In this document: in pieces, positions 17,553-26,815 of the stretch
Layout: each line of letters begins with the position of its first letter
Position numbering within the stretch: position 1 is the stretch's first letter
Assembly (NCBI RefSeq): GCF_900104035.1
Contig: NZ_FNIT01000001.1
Coordinates: 495,252-559,251, forward strand
Length of the DNA: 64,000 bases
Direction: 5' to 3'
DNA from: Aureimonas jatrophae
GTDB taxonomy: Bacteria; Pseudomonadota; Alphaproteobacteria; Rhizobiales; Rhizobiaceae
Program-made: the position numbers and the translations under genes
The notes under the pieces: model-generated
Told to the model about the DNA's origin: nothing
Databases searched by the model: none
Seen by the model: the letters and a program-made list of their open reading frames with translations, nothing else

Positions 17553-18665
17553 TTACTTCGACGCGTCGGCGGTCAGGTAGTCGTACTTGCCGGCCTTCCA
17601 CTCGTAGATGACGTAGCCCGGCAGCGTGACGTCGCCCTTGCCGTCGAACTTCAGGTCGCCCACGACGGTCGGCAGAGCCTCGGAGTCCAGAACCTTGGTG
17701 ACGGCCTCGAACTCGGTCGACTGCGCCTTCTTGGCCGCCTCGGCCCAGGCCTGGATCGCGGCGTAGGTGTAGAGAACGTAGCCCTCGGCGGTCTTGCCGG
17801 ACTTCTCGATCTCCGCGACGATCGGAGCCGCCTGCGGGTTCTTGCGAGGATCGGGCGAGAACGTCATGAGCGTGCCCTCGCCGGCGTCGCCGGTGATCGC
17901 CCAGTATTCGTCGGTGACAATGGCGTCGCCCGACATGACCTTGGCGTTCAGGCCCTGCTCCTTGGCCTGACGGGCGATGAGGCCCGCCTCGGTCTGGTAG
18001 CCGCCGATGTAGATCAGCTTCACGTCGGCCTGCTTCATGCGGGTGATGAGCGAGGAGAAGTCCTTCTCGCCGACCGTGTAGGACTCGGTCACAGCCGGCT
18101 TCACGCCGCCCGCTTCCATGAACTTCATGGTCTGGTCGGCAAGGCCCTTGCCGTAAGCCGACTTGTCGTCGAGCACGGCAACCGCCTGACCCTTGAACTT
18201 GTCGGCGATGTAGCCGCCCGCGACCTCGCCCTGCTGGTCGTCGCGACCGCAAACGCGGTAGATGCCGGGACCGGGGCGCTTGTCGGTGTAGTCCGGGTTG
18301 GTGGAGGCCGGCGAAATCTCGATGATGCCTTCCTCGGCATAGACCTGGCTGGCCGGGATCGAGGAGCCCGAGCAGAAGTGGCCGGCGACAAATGACACGC
18401 CCTGCGAGGCGAACTGGTTGGCGACCGCGACGGCCTGCTTCGGATCGCATGCGTCGTCGCCGATCGAGAGCTTCAGCATCTCGCCGTTGACGCCGCCGGC
18501 CTTGTTGATGTCGGCAATGGCCTGCTCGGCGCCGATGCGGAGCTGCTCGCCGAAGGCGGCGTTCTGGCCCGTCATCGGACCGGCGACGCCGATCGTGATG
18601 TCGGCGAGCGCGGCCCCGGACAGCATCATGTTGAGGGCCACACCGGCCAGAAGCAGTTTCTTCAT
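17553..18665 (-). CDS. livJ: Branched-chain amino acid ABC transporter substrate-binding protein
   Basis: The 370-residue precursor starts with the signal peptide MKKLLLAGVALNMMLSG, cleaved near ALA-DI. A LivJ/Leu-type type I periplasmic binding protein follows (GVAGPMTGQNAAFGEQ, and HFCSGSSIPASQVY in the ligand cleft, with Cys pair CDP/FCSG). It delivers branched-chain amino acids, or related ligands, to LivHMGF. The start at 18665 is chosen over 18713 because it places the signal peptide at the N-terminus. It lies 150 bases after the DUF6867-like gene and probably has its own promoter, which would allow higher expression. Confidence 0.93.
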   Translation of the reverse strand: MKKLLLAGVALNMMLSGAALADITIGVAGPMTGQNAAFGEQLRIGAEQAIADINKAGGVNGEMLKLSIGDDACDPKQAVAVANQFASQGVSFVAGHFCSGSSIPASQVYAEEGIIEISPASTNPDYTDKRPGPGIYRVCGRDDQQGEVAGGYIADKFKGQAVAVLDDKSAYGKGLADQTMKFMEAGGVKPAVTESYTVGEKDFSSLITRMKQADVKLIYIGGYQTEAGLIARQAKEQGLNAKVMSGDAIVTDEYWAITGDAGEGTLMTFSPDPRKNPQAAPIVAEIEKSGKTAEGYVLYTYAAIQAWAEAAKKAQSTEFEAVTKVLDSEALPTVVGDLKFDGKGDVTLPGYVIYEWKAGKYDYLTADASK

Positions 18666-18815
18666 CGAACGTTTCCCCTGTTGTCCGGCCGCTTCGGCCG
18701 TGCATGGCGGCAACCGGTTCAGGCCGGCGCTCGAAACCGAGTAAAGACGGATTCGCGCAATCCCGCCATAGGCTTCGTCGCTATCCCGGCAAGTTTCTGC
18801 ACGCCTTCGCGCCGT

Positions 18816-19177
18816 TCAGGCAGAATGCCCACTGCTTGTGCTAAGGAACCGGTACTGCCCCCGCATCTGCGCGCTTCGCGTCGTCTGCCGACCCACGGCC
18901 GCCAGGGCCAATAGCGCGACGAAGTCGACGAGACCGTAGTGCAGCGCGGTGCCGACGGTGGAAAACGGCAGAAAGAACGTCCCGTTGAACAAGGAGAAGT
19001 GAAGGAAGCGAATCGCGGCCGTCAGGAGCAGGATGTAGAAGACCATAAGCCCCCAGCCGTCCCATCCGCGCGCCGTCGCCCGGCCGACCGCGAAGGCGAG
19101 CAGGCCACCGATCACGAGGGTCACGACCACGAACTCGACCGCTGAAACCTCCCACAGGAGGGCCATCTCGCGTTCCA

Positions 19178-19178
<1 letters not shown>
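18816..19178 (-). CDS. DUF6867-like small membrane protein of the liv operon
   Basis: The 120-residue protein has about three hydrophobic helices and a conserved RFLHFSLFNGTF centre with a C-terminal MRGQYRFL. It matches the uncharacterised DUF6867 type that I associate with liv operons of Hyphomicrobiales. Its ATG shares a base with the livF stop (TGATG), so it is translated with the transporter. It could be a small accessory subunit; no function is established. An in-frame ATG 12 bases downstream is an alternative start. Confidence 0.72.
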
Positions 19179-19932
<754 letters not shown>

Positions 19933-19936
<4 letters not shown>

Positions 19937-20928
19937 CGGGCATCTCCTTCCGCGACATGGGCCTCGGCGATCGCGCCATCGACGTCCCCGCGCTCCAGCT
20001 TCTCCTCGACCGCTTCGACCTCCTCATCGTCGACGCCGAGATAGGCCGCGATCACGCGTGGGTCGTTGCGAACCTCGTGGGCGGTGCCGTCCGAGATCTT
20101 CTTGCCGTAGTCGAGCACGACGATGTGGTCCGAGATCTCCATGACGACGCCCATGTCGTGCTCGATCAACAGGATCGAGGTGTCGAACTCGTCGCGGATC
20201 GAGCGCAGGAGCGCATTCAACTCGGCCGACTCCCGCGGGTTCAGGCCGGCGGCGGGCTCGTCGAGGCACAGAAGCACCGGATCGGTGCACATGGCGCGCG
20301 CGATCTCGAGGCGGCGCTGGTCGCCGTAGGACAGGTCGGCGGCCGGATCGTCGGCACGGTCCAGAAGCGCCGTGCGCCGAAGCCAGTCCACCGCGCGGTC
20401 CTGCGCGGCCTCCTTGGCGCGGCGATAGCCCGGAAGCCCGAGCAGGCCGGCGATCGTGAAGCCCGATGCCGCCATCAGCTTGTTGTGCTGGGCGACGAGG
20501 AGGTTCTCGAACACGGTCATGCCGCCGAAGAGGCGGATGTTCTGGAAGGTGCGCGCGACGCCCGCGACCTCGGTGATCTTGAAGTCCGGCATGCGCTCGA
20601 GAAGGAAGATTTCGCCTTCGCCGGTCTTCAGGCTCTTGGCGCCGCCGCGCGTCAGCTCGGCCAGCGCATCGTTGCCGATGCCCCGGCCACGCCGCAGGGC
20701 GATACGCCCCTCGGTCGGCTTGTAGAAGCCGGTGACGCAGTTGAAGACGGTGGTCTTGCCGGCGCCGTTCGGGCCGATCAGGGCGGTGATGTCGCCGCGT
20801 CCGACCGAGAAGCTCAGATCGTTGATGGCGACGAGGCCGCCGAAGCGCATCGTCAGATGCTCGACGGTGAGCACCGGGTCGCTGGTCCAGCGACCGGCGG
20901 CAAGGGGGGCGGAGGTCTGGATCGTCAT
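19933..20928 (-). CDS. livG: Branched-chain amino acid ABC transporter ATPase LivG
   Basis: The 331-residue ABC ATPase has Walker A GPNGAGKTT, ARTFQNIRLF (the LivG Q-loop), LSYGDQRRLEIARA and LCLDEPAAGLNP. It is longer than the usual ~255 residues through an insertion after the first third (about residues 75-115) and a C-terminal acidic tail (GVDDEEVEAVEEKLE). It works with LivF and the permeases LivH and LivM. It overlaps livF by ATGA and starts 4 bases from livM. Confidence 0.94.
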
Positions 20929-20932
20929 GGGT

Positions 20933-22393
20933 TCAGTGGCCCTCGCCCTGTGCGACCATGTCGGCGCCGATGCTCTTGCGTTCCTTGTAGACGGCGGATG
21001 GCTGGCGCGAGGACACGAGGCCGCGCGGCTTCCACACCATGATCGCGACCATGGCGACGCCGAACAGCACCATGCGGTAGCGCGAGGGGTCGAAGTCCGA
21101 TCCGAGGATGTCTTGGATGAAGGTCAGGTTTCGCATCAGCTCGATGCCGCCGATCATCACCAGCGACGCGAAGACGACACCGATCTGCGAGCCGAGACCG
21201 CCGAGCACGACGATGGCGAGAATGATCGCCGACTCGAGGAAGGTGAAGCTTTCCGGCGAGATGAAGCCCTGACGGGTGGCGAAGAACGAGCCGGCGAAGC
21301 CGCCGAACATGGCGCCCGTGGCAAACGCGGTGAGCTTCACGTTGGTGGTGTTGATGCCCAGCGCGCGGCAGGCGATCTCGTCCTCGCGCAGGGCTTCCCA
21401 GGCGCGCCCGACCGGCAGGCGGCGCAGGCGAAGCGTTACGAAGTTGGTCAGAAGGGCGAGTGCCAAGATGATGTAGTAGAGGAAGATGAAGCGATGGATG
21501 GCGTCGTAGGGGATGCCGAAGAAGTCGGAGAACGACCCTTCGCCGCGACCGAACTCCAAACCGAAGAGCGTCGGACGCGGAATGCCGAGAAGGCCGTTCG
21601 GACCGCCGGTGAACTCACCCCAGTTGAGCAGAACGACGCGGATGATTTCGCCGAAGGCGAGCGTCACGATCGCGAGGTAGTCGCCTCGCAAGCGCAGCAC
21701 CGGGAAGCCGAGAACGATACCCCAGAGCGCCGCGAAGAGGCCCGCCATCGGCAGGCACACCCAGAAGCCGAGCTCGAAGTTGTTGGCGAGCAACGCGAAG
21801 GAGTAGGCGCCCACCGCGTAGAAGGCGACGTAGCCGAGGTCGAGAAGGCCCGCGAGGCCGACCACGATGTTCAGGCCCCACCCGAGCATGACGTAGGTCA
21901 GGATCAGGATCGCGAGATCGATCAGGTAGCGGTCGGACGCCGGGAAGAGCGCTTGGATGATGAAGGGCAGAAACAGCGCGACGCCGAGGAACAGGATGCC
22001 GAGCACCCGGCCGACCGTGATCTTGCGGCCCGGCGCGGCGACTTTCTTAGTCGTCGTGGCGGAGCGCAGCGACACCTTGCGCTGGAACAGGGCGAGGCTG
22101 AGTACGAAGCGAACAACGAAGGCGATGGCGACGAAGGTCAGCCACAGGTCCCAGCGCTGGTAGAGCAGCAGGCCGCCGGGCGCGATGTCGGAGCGGATCG
22201 CGACGAAGAAGAGCGTGAGGAGGCCCACGATCGCCGCCGTGATGGTCGCCTCTCGAAGCGCCTTCGGAACGCTGATGACGGTCGCAGGCTCCGGCGTGAA
22301 CGGCGGCTCACCGCCGACAGCGGCTCGGCGCTCGTCCTGAAGCGCCTGCGCGCCCTCTGGGGTCTGAGTGGAGGTCGGCTGGATGGTCGACAT
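20933..22393 (-). CDS. livM: Branched-chain amino acid ABC transporter permease LivM
   Basis: The 486-residue inner membrane permease has many hydrophobic segments and the LivM signature [19 protein letters not shown], followed by the coupling motif [18 protein letters not shown]. The first ~130 residues are an extra N-terminal region (a polar head plus added helices), as in long LivM proteins. It pairs with LivH 8 bases upstream. Confidence 0.94.
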   Translation of the reverse strand: MSTIQPTSTQTPEGAQALQDERRAAVGGEPPFTPEPATVISVPKALREATITAAIVGLLTLFFVAIRSDIAPGGLLLYQRWDLWLTFVAIAFVVRFVLSLALFQRKVSLRSATTTKKVAAPGRKITVGRVLGILFLGVALFLPFIIQALFPASDRYLIDLAILILTYVMLGWGLNIVVGLAGLLDLGYVAFYAVGAYSFALLANNFELGFWVCLPMAGLFAALWGIVLGFPVLRLRGDYLAIVTLAFGEIIRVVLLNWGEFTGGPNGLLGIPRPTLFGLEFGRGEGSFSDFFGIPYDAIHRFIFLYYIILALALLTNFVTLRLRRLPVGRAWEALREDEIACRALGINTTNVKLTAFATGAMFGGFAGSFFATRQGFISPESFTFLESAIILAIVVLGGLGSQIGVVFASLVMIGGIELMRNLTFIQDILGSDFDPSRYRMVLFGVAMVAIMVWKPRGLVSSRQPSAVYKERKSIGADMVAQGEGH

Positions 22394-22401
22394 GGATCGT
22401 C

Positions 22402-23304
22402 TCAGACCTTCTCGACTTCGGGACGGCCGAGCAGACCGGAGGGAAGGAAGATCAGCGTGATGGCGAGGATCGAGAAGGCGGCGACGTCCTTGTACTCGAC
22501 CGAAAAGTAGCCGGCCCAGAAGGTCTCGATCAGGCCGATGGCGAGGCCGCCGAGCATGGCGCCGGGCAACGAGCCGATGCCGCCGAGAACCGCCGCCGTA
22601 AAGGCTTTAACGCCGGCAAGGAACCCGATGTAGAAGTCGATCACGCCGTAGTAGAGGAGATACATCGTGCCGGCGACCGCGGCGAGCGAGGCGCCCATGA
22701 CAAAGGTCAGCGAGATCGTCCGGTCGACGTTGACGCCGAGCAGCGATGCCATCTTGGCGTCCTGCTCGCAGGCCCGCTGCTGGCGACCGAGCGGCGTGCG
22801 CGTGATCAGGAGCGAGAAGGCGACCATCAGCACGAGCGTCGTCGCGATGATCAGGATCTGCATGTACGAGATCTGCACGCCGTTCGTGATCATCACCGTT
22901 CCGGTGACCTGCGGCGGCAGCGGCTTCACGCGGGCGCCCTGCGTGAGCTGAACGAAATTCTGCAGGAAGATCGACATGCCGATGGCGGTGATCAGCGGGG
23001 CCAGGCGGAACGAGCCGCGCAACGGGCGATAGGCGATCCGTTCGATCGACCAGCCCCAGAGCGCGGTGAACAGCATCGCCACGACGAGCATCAGCAGGAG
23101 GACGATCGGAAGGAACGTCACGCCGATCGCGGCAAGGAGCAGGAAGACGGTCAGGGCTATGAACGACCCGATCATGAACACCTCGCCGTGCGCGAAGTTA
23201 ATCATGCCGATGATGCCGTAAACCATCGTGTAGCCGATCGCGATCAACCCGTAGATCGACCCCAACGTCACGCCGTTGACGAGCTGCTGCAGAAAATAAT
23301 CCAT
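22402..23304 (-). CDS. livH: Branched-chain amino acid ABC transporter permease LivH
   Basis: The 300-residue permease begins [20 protein letters not shown] and contains [21 protein letters not shown], both classic LivH features. It also has the coupling segment around [18 protein letters not shown]. It is the first gene of livHMGF plus the DUF6867-like gene. The promoter should lie in the 260-base region shared with the divergent rirA gene. Confidence 0.95.
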   Translation of the reverse strand: MDYFLQQLVNGVTLGSIYGLIAIGYTMVYGIIGMINFAHGEVFMIGSFIALTVFLLLAAIGVTFLPIVLLLMLVVAMLFTALWGWSIERIAYRPLRGSFRLAPLITAIGMSIFLQNFVQLTQGARVKPLPPQVTGTVMITNGVQISYMQILIIATTLVLMVAFSLLITRTPLGRQQRACEQDAKMASLLGVNVDRTISLTFVMGASLAAVAGTMYLLYYGVIDFYIGFLAGVKAFTAAVLGGIGSLPGAMLGGLAIGLIETFWAGYFSVEYKDVAAFSILAITLIFLPSGLLGRPEVEKV

Positions 23305-23490
23305 GAACCGCCTGTATCTTGCCGAGCATCGCGCGGCACAGACGGCCGGCTGAAGCGCGCCTGCTGGTGAGGCATGCCCGATTGCATAGCAACGGGTTAG
23401 GCGTTCGCCAATCCTTCACGTTGGCGAGAACGTGGATAAATCTTAACCTCTGCGCGATCGATGCCGCGATGCGCTCCCGCTTTCATTGAG

Positions 23491-23507
23491 TCTGGAATTC
23501 TTCTAAA
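23491..23507 (+). promoter_or_regulatory. Candidate Irr box (iron control element) upstream of rirA
   Basis: TCTGGAA-TTC-TTCTAAA at 23491-23507 matches the rhizobial iron control element TTTAGAA-N3-TTCTAAA in 12 of 14 half-site positions, with a perfect right half. It ends 57 bases before the rirA ATG, a sensible promoter position. Irr binds such elements under iron limitation, so rirA expression may answer to Irr. The site is seen; its use is inferred. Confidence 0.55.
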
Positions 23508-23564
23508 CGTGGCGACCACCGCGGTTCGGAGTCGCTTCCGCGTGCGGCCTTGGAGGAGAGCGCC

Positions 23565-24029
23565 ATGCGCCTGACCCGTCAGACGAACTACGCCATTCGC
23601 ATTCTGATGTACTGCGCGGCCAATCCGAACCGGTTGAGCCGGGTGGGCGAGATCGCGAGTGCCTACAACGTCTCGGAGCTCTTCCTCTTTAAGATCCTCC
23701 AGCCGCTCGTCGAGGCCGGCTTCGTGGAGACCGTGCGCGGCCGCAACGGCGGCGTGCGTCTCGGTCGCGCGGCCGATGCCATCACGCTCCGGCAGGTGGC
23801 CGAGGTGACGGAAGAAAGCTTTGCCATGGCGGAATGCTTCGAGACCGGCGCGACGGACTGCCCGTTGATCGACAGCTGCGCCTTGAACGCCGCCCTGCGG
23901 GCCGCGCTCGATGCATTCCTGGGAACGCTCGATCGCTTCACGGTCGCCAGCCTCGTGGAGGGATCAAGCTCGATCAAGTTGCGGCTCGGGCTTGACACGG
24001 TGACCGTGCCCGAGCGCGAGGTGGCCTGA
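23565..24029 (+). CDS. rirA: Rrf2-family iron-responsive regulator RirA
   Basis: The 154-residue protein begins MRLTRQTNYAIRILMYCAAN with an Rrf2 winged helix-turn-helix and has Cys91, Cys99 and Cys105 (in AECFETGATDCPLIDSC), the Fe-S ligands of RirA. RirA represses iron-uptake genes when iron is plentiful. The ATG at 23565 follows GGAGGAG at a good distance. It is divergent from livH and converges on a glycosyltransferase gene with four bases between the stops. IscR is excluded by cysteine spacing and the RirA-like C-terminus. Confidence 0.93.
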   Translation: MRLTRQTNYAIRILMYCAANPNRLSRVGEIASAYNVSELFLFKILQPLVEAGFVETVRGRNGGVRLGRAADAITLRQVAEVTEESFAMAECFETGATDCPLIDSCALNAALRAALDAFLGTLDRFTVASLVEGSSSIKLRLGLDTVTVPEREVA

Positions 24030-24033
24030 CGGG

Positions 24034-25254
24034 TCAGTTCATCATCCGTTGCATCAGCGCCAGCTGCCGGGGCAGGGTGATGCGTGTCAGATCGTAGTCC
24101 TCGACAACGGTGCGGCGCGCATTGCGCCGCATCTCACGGAACCGTTCCGGATACCGCAGCGCCTCGGTGATCGCCGACACCAAGGCCTCGCCGTCGAAGA
24201 AATCGACGAGCAGCCCGTTGCGGCCATGCTCGACGACCTCTTGAACCGGCGCCGTCGCCGAACCGATCAGGAGGCAGCCCGTCGACATCGCCTCCAGCAT
24301 CGACCAGGACAGGACGAAGGGGTAGGTCAGGTAGACGTGCGCGTCCGAGACCTGCAACAGCTTCTTGAAGACGTCGTATTCCAGCCGGCCCACGAAGTGC
24401 ACGCGCGATGCGTCGGCCACGGGGTTCTGCGCAAGCATGCGCGCCTTCCAGGTTTCGCCCTCGGGCAGCCGCGCGCCGTAGCTGACGCCGTCGCCGCCCA
24501 CGAGCACCACGTGCGCGGTCGGGTTCTTCTCCAGGATGCGATTAAGCGAGCGCATGAAGACATGGAAGCCGCGATACGGCTCGAGGTTGCGCGCGACGTA
24601 GGTGACGAGCGGAACGGAGCCGTCGAACGTCAGCCCATCCGCGAGCGTCACGCTCGGTCTGTCGGCCGGGACGAGAGCGTCGGTGTCGACGCCGTCGTGG
24701 ATGACCTTCACCTTCGGCCGGAAGATGGCCGGGATGCGACTGTGCTGCCAGGCCGTCGGCGACAGTCCGTAGTCGGTCGACTCGAGGCACGAGAGAATCA
24801 TCTGGTTGCGCGAGCGCAGCTGGAACTTGAGTTCCGGATTGACCGGAAACTCCGGGTCGAAGCCGACGTCGGACCCCGACGCCGCATAGTAGAATTCGAT
24901 GTAGCTGAGCAGCGGGACGTCGGGGAACACGTCCTTCACGAACTGCGTCTCGCCCCATCCGCTATGGCCGACGATGAGATCGGGGCGGATGTTCTCCTTC
25001 TGCATCTGGATCAGAAGCCGCGCGACCCCTTGTCCGTTCAGGATGCCGTCTTCCAGCGTGCGCAGATACAGGTGCGTCTGAGGGTTGGGCTCGCGATGCG
25101 GCTTGTACCCGATGACCTTCACGTCCTGGATGCGGTTGCGCGTCTCCTTCGTGATGAAGAAGAGGCGATTGGTCCCCGCCAGCGCCCGGCACAGATGGAG
25201 GAACTGCCCCGGGAAGTTCTGGTGCAGGAAAAGGATCGTCTTGTTCTGGATCAT
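24034..25254 (-). CDS. Family 4 glycosyltransferase
   Basis: The 406-residue GT-B enzyme has an N-terminal LFLHQNFPGQF Rossmann start, VGGDGVSYGARLP in the linker, and the C-terminal GT4 motif LEAMSTGCLLIGS with EVVEHGRNGLLVDFFD (the E-x7-E nucleotide-sugar site). It has no membrane helix and is probably cytosolic or membrane-peripheral. The start at 25254 avoids an Arg-rich spurious extension. It follows the type I secretion genes, so it may build a glycan connected with secreted surface proteins (inference). Confidence 0.85.
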   Translation of the reverse strand: MIQNKTILFLHQNFPGQFLHLCRALAGTNRLFFITKETRNRIQDVKVIGYKPHREPNPQTHLYLRTLEDGILNGQGVARLLIQMQKENIRPDLIVGHSGWGETQFVKDVFPDVPLLSYIEFYYAASGSDVGFDPEFPVNPELKFQLRSRNQMILSCLESTDYGLSPTAWQHSRIPAIFRPKVKVIHDGVDTDALVPADRPSVTLADGLTFDGSVPLVTYVARNLEPYRGFHVFMRSLNRILEKNPTAHVVLVGGDGVSYGARLPEGETWKARMLAQNPVADASRVHFVGRLEYDVFKKLLQVSDAHVYLTYPFVLSWSMLEAMSTGCLLIGSATAPVQEVVEHGRNGLLVDFFDGEALVSAITEALRYPERFREMRRNARRTVVEDYDLTRITLPRQLALMQRMMN

Positions 25255-25335
25255 CGCGCGGACTGACTGAGGGACTCTTCGCGTCGGGGTAGCGGCGGGC
25301 GGCCCGGTCCGCAAGCGGAAGGTGGCCCGACAAGC

Positions 25336-25372
25336 GAAGGGCGGGCGAACCCGCCAGGTTCGCCCGCCCTTC
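25336..25372 (-). terminator. Hairpin after the type I secretion adaptor gene
   Basis: A perfect 16-bp GC-rich inverted repeat (25336-25351 and 25357-25372) with a 5-base loop follows the stop of the HlyD-family gene. It lacks a long T tract, so it may be a weak or Rho-assisted terminator. It separates the secretion operon from the glycosyltransferase gene. Confidence 0.75.
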
Positions 25373-25399
25373 GACATCGTTAGCGGGACTGGATCGCCG

Positions 25400-26794
25400 C
25401 TATTCCTCGCGGAAGGCGCGATCCATCGACTGGGAGATCGGGGACAGGATGTAGTCGAGCGCCGTGCGGCTGCCGGTCGGCACCACGATCTCCGCGGGCA
25501 TGCCCGGGTAGAGGCGAACGTCGCCGGCCATGTGAGCCAGCGACGTGGGGCTCACCTCGACGTCGGCCGTGAAATAGGCGGTGCCGTTCTCGGTGGTCAG
25601 GCGGTCGGGCGAAACGCGCAGGATCTTGCCCTCCGCGGCGGGCGTGACGTGCTGGTTGTAGGCCGTCAGCTTGACGTTGGCGACCATGTTCGGCTCGATC
25701 TTGGCGATGTCCTCGGGCTTGATCATCGCCTGGACGATCAGCTGCGTGTCATCGGGCACGATATCGAGGATGCGCTCGCCGGCGCCCACGACGCCGCCGT
25801 TGGTGAACTGCGTCAGGCCGAGCACCGTGCCGGTGGCCGGCGCGCGCACCTCGGTCAACGCCAGCGTCGCGCGGGCCGACTGGAGGCGCGGGACGATGTT
25901 GGCCATCTCGGACTGCACGTCGCTAATGCCTTGATTGGCCTCCGACAGACGGTCCTGGCGCAGACGGTTGATCTGCATCTGCGCTTCGCCCTGCGTCTCG
26001 CGGGCCTCGGCGATCTGAGCCTTCAGGCTGCCGGTTTGGCCGCCGAGGTCCACCGAGGCACGCTCCAGGGCGAGAACCTGCGTCTTGGGAGCCAATCCCT
26101 TCTTGAGCAGCGAGGCGACGCCCTCCTTCTCCTCCTCGATCAACTCCTGCTGCCGGTTGATCGAGGCGATCTGCACCTCGTAGCCGCTGATGCGCGTGTT
26201 GAGCTGGCTGACGCGCTGCTGGAGGATCTCCACCTGCGTGTCGAGGCTCTGACGGCGCGTATCGAAGAGGATGGTCTGGTCGAGCATCAGCTGCTCGATC
26301 GACGGATCGTCGCGCCGCTCGGTCACCTCTGCCGGGAAGCTGATCTGGTCCAGCCCCTTGCTTTCCGCCGTGAAGCGCGCCCGGCGGGCCAGAAGGTTCA
26401 TGTACTGGTTGTCGTAGACCTCATAGGCGGAGCGCGCCTGCACGTCGTCCATGCGCAGGAGAATGTCGCCCTGGTCGACATGCTGGCCATCGCGCACGAG
26501 AACCTGCGCGACGATGCCGCCGTCCCGGTTCTTCACGACCTTGCGGCTGTCCTCGACCTTCACGACGCCCGTGGCGAGCACGGCGCCCGAGAGCGGCGCG
26601 AAGGCCGCCCAGATGCCGAGACCGACGATAAAGACCGCGACGATCCCCGAACCCAGAAGGATCGGCTTGCGCAGTCCCATGTCGAAGTCGCCACCCTCCG
26701 GCTTTGCGGCACCGGGCGGCGGCAAGGCGGCAGTCGTATCGGCGTCGCCCGGTGTGGGCGACTTCGGCGTCTTCCTGAACGCGATCACGGACAT
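25400..26794 (-). CDS. prsE: Type I secretion membrane fusion protein (HlyD/PrsE family)
   Basis: The 464-residue adaptor has a proline-rich cytosolic head, one transmembrane helix near residues 45-65 (ILLGSGIVAVFIVGLGIWAAF), and a barrel-sandwich half-motif (VVKNRDGGIVAQVLVRDGQHV). A long central coiled coil (about residues 150-300) precedes the second half-motif (VRAPATGTVLGLTQFT). It bridges the ABC exporter to a TolC-type outer membrane channel, not encoded here. It follows the exporter gene by 21 bases and should secrete the RTX proteins encoded next to it. Confidence 0.92.
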   Translation of the reverse strand: MSVIAFRKTPKSPTPGDADTTAALPPPGAAKPEGGDFDMGLRKPILLGSGIVAVFIVGLGIWAAFAPLSGAVLATGVVKVEDSRKVVKNRDGGIVAQVLVRDGQHVDQGDILLRMDDVQARSAYEVYDNQYMNLLARRARFTAESKGLDQISFPAEVTERRDDPSIEQLMLDQTILFDTRRQSLDTQVEILQQRVSQLNTRISGYEVQIASINRQQELIEEEKEGVASLLKKGLAPKTQVLALERASVDLGGQTGSLKAQIAEARETQGEAQMQINRLRQDRLSEANQGISDVQSEMANIVPRLQSARATLALTEVRAPATGTVLGLTQFTNGGVVGAGERILDIVPDDTQLIVQAMIKPEDIAKIEPNMVANVKLTAYNQHVTPAAEGKILRVSPDRLTTENGTAYFTADVEVSPTSLAHMAGDVRLYPGMPAEIVVPTGSRTALDYILSPISQSMDRAFREE

Positions 26795-26815
26795 GGGTGT
26801 CTTCCTTGAACTGGA

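Noticed and set aside
20732..22510. 592-codon plus-strand frame opposite livM
   Set aside because: It is a shadow of livM; the translated product is composed of charged low-complexity runs.
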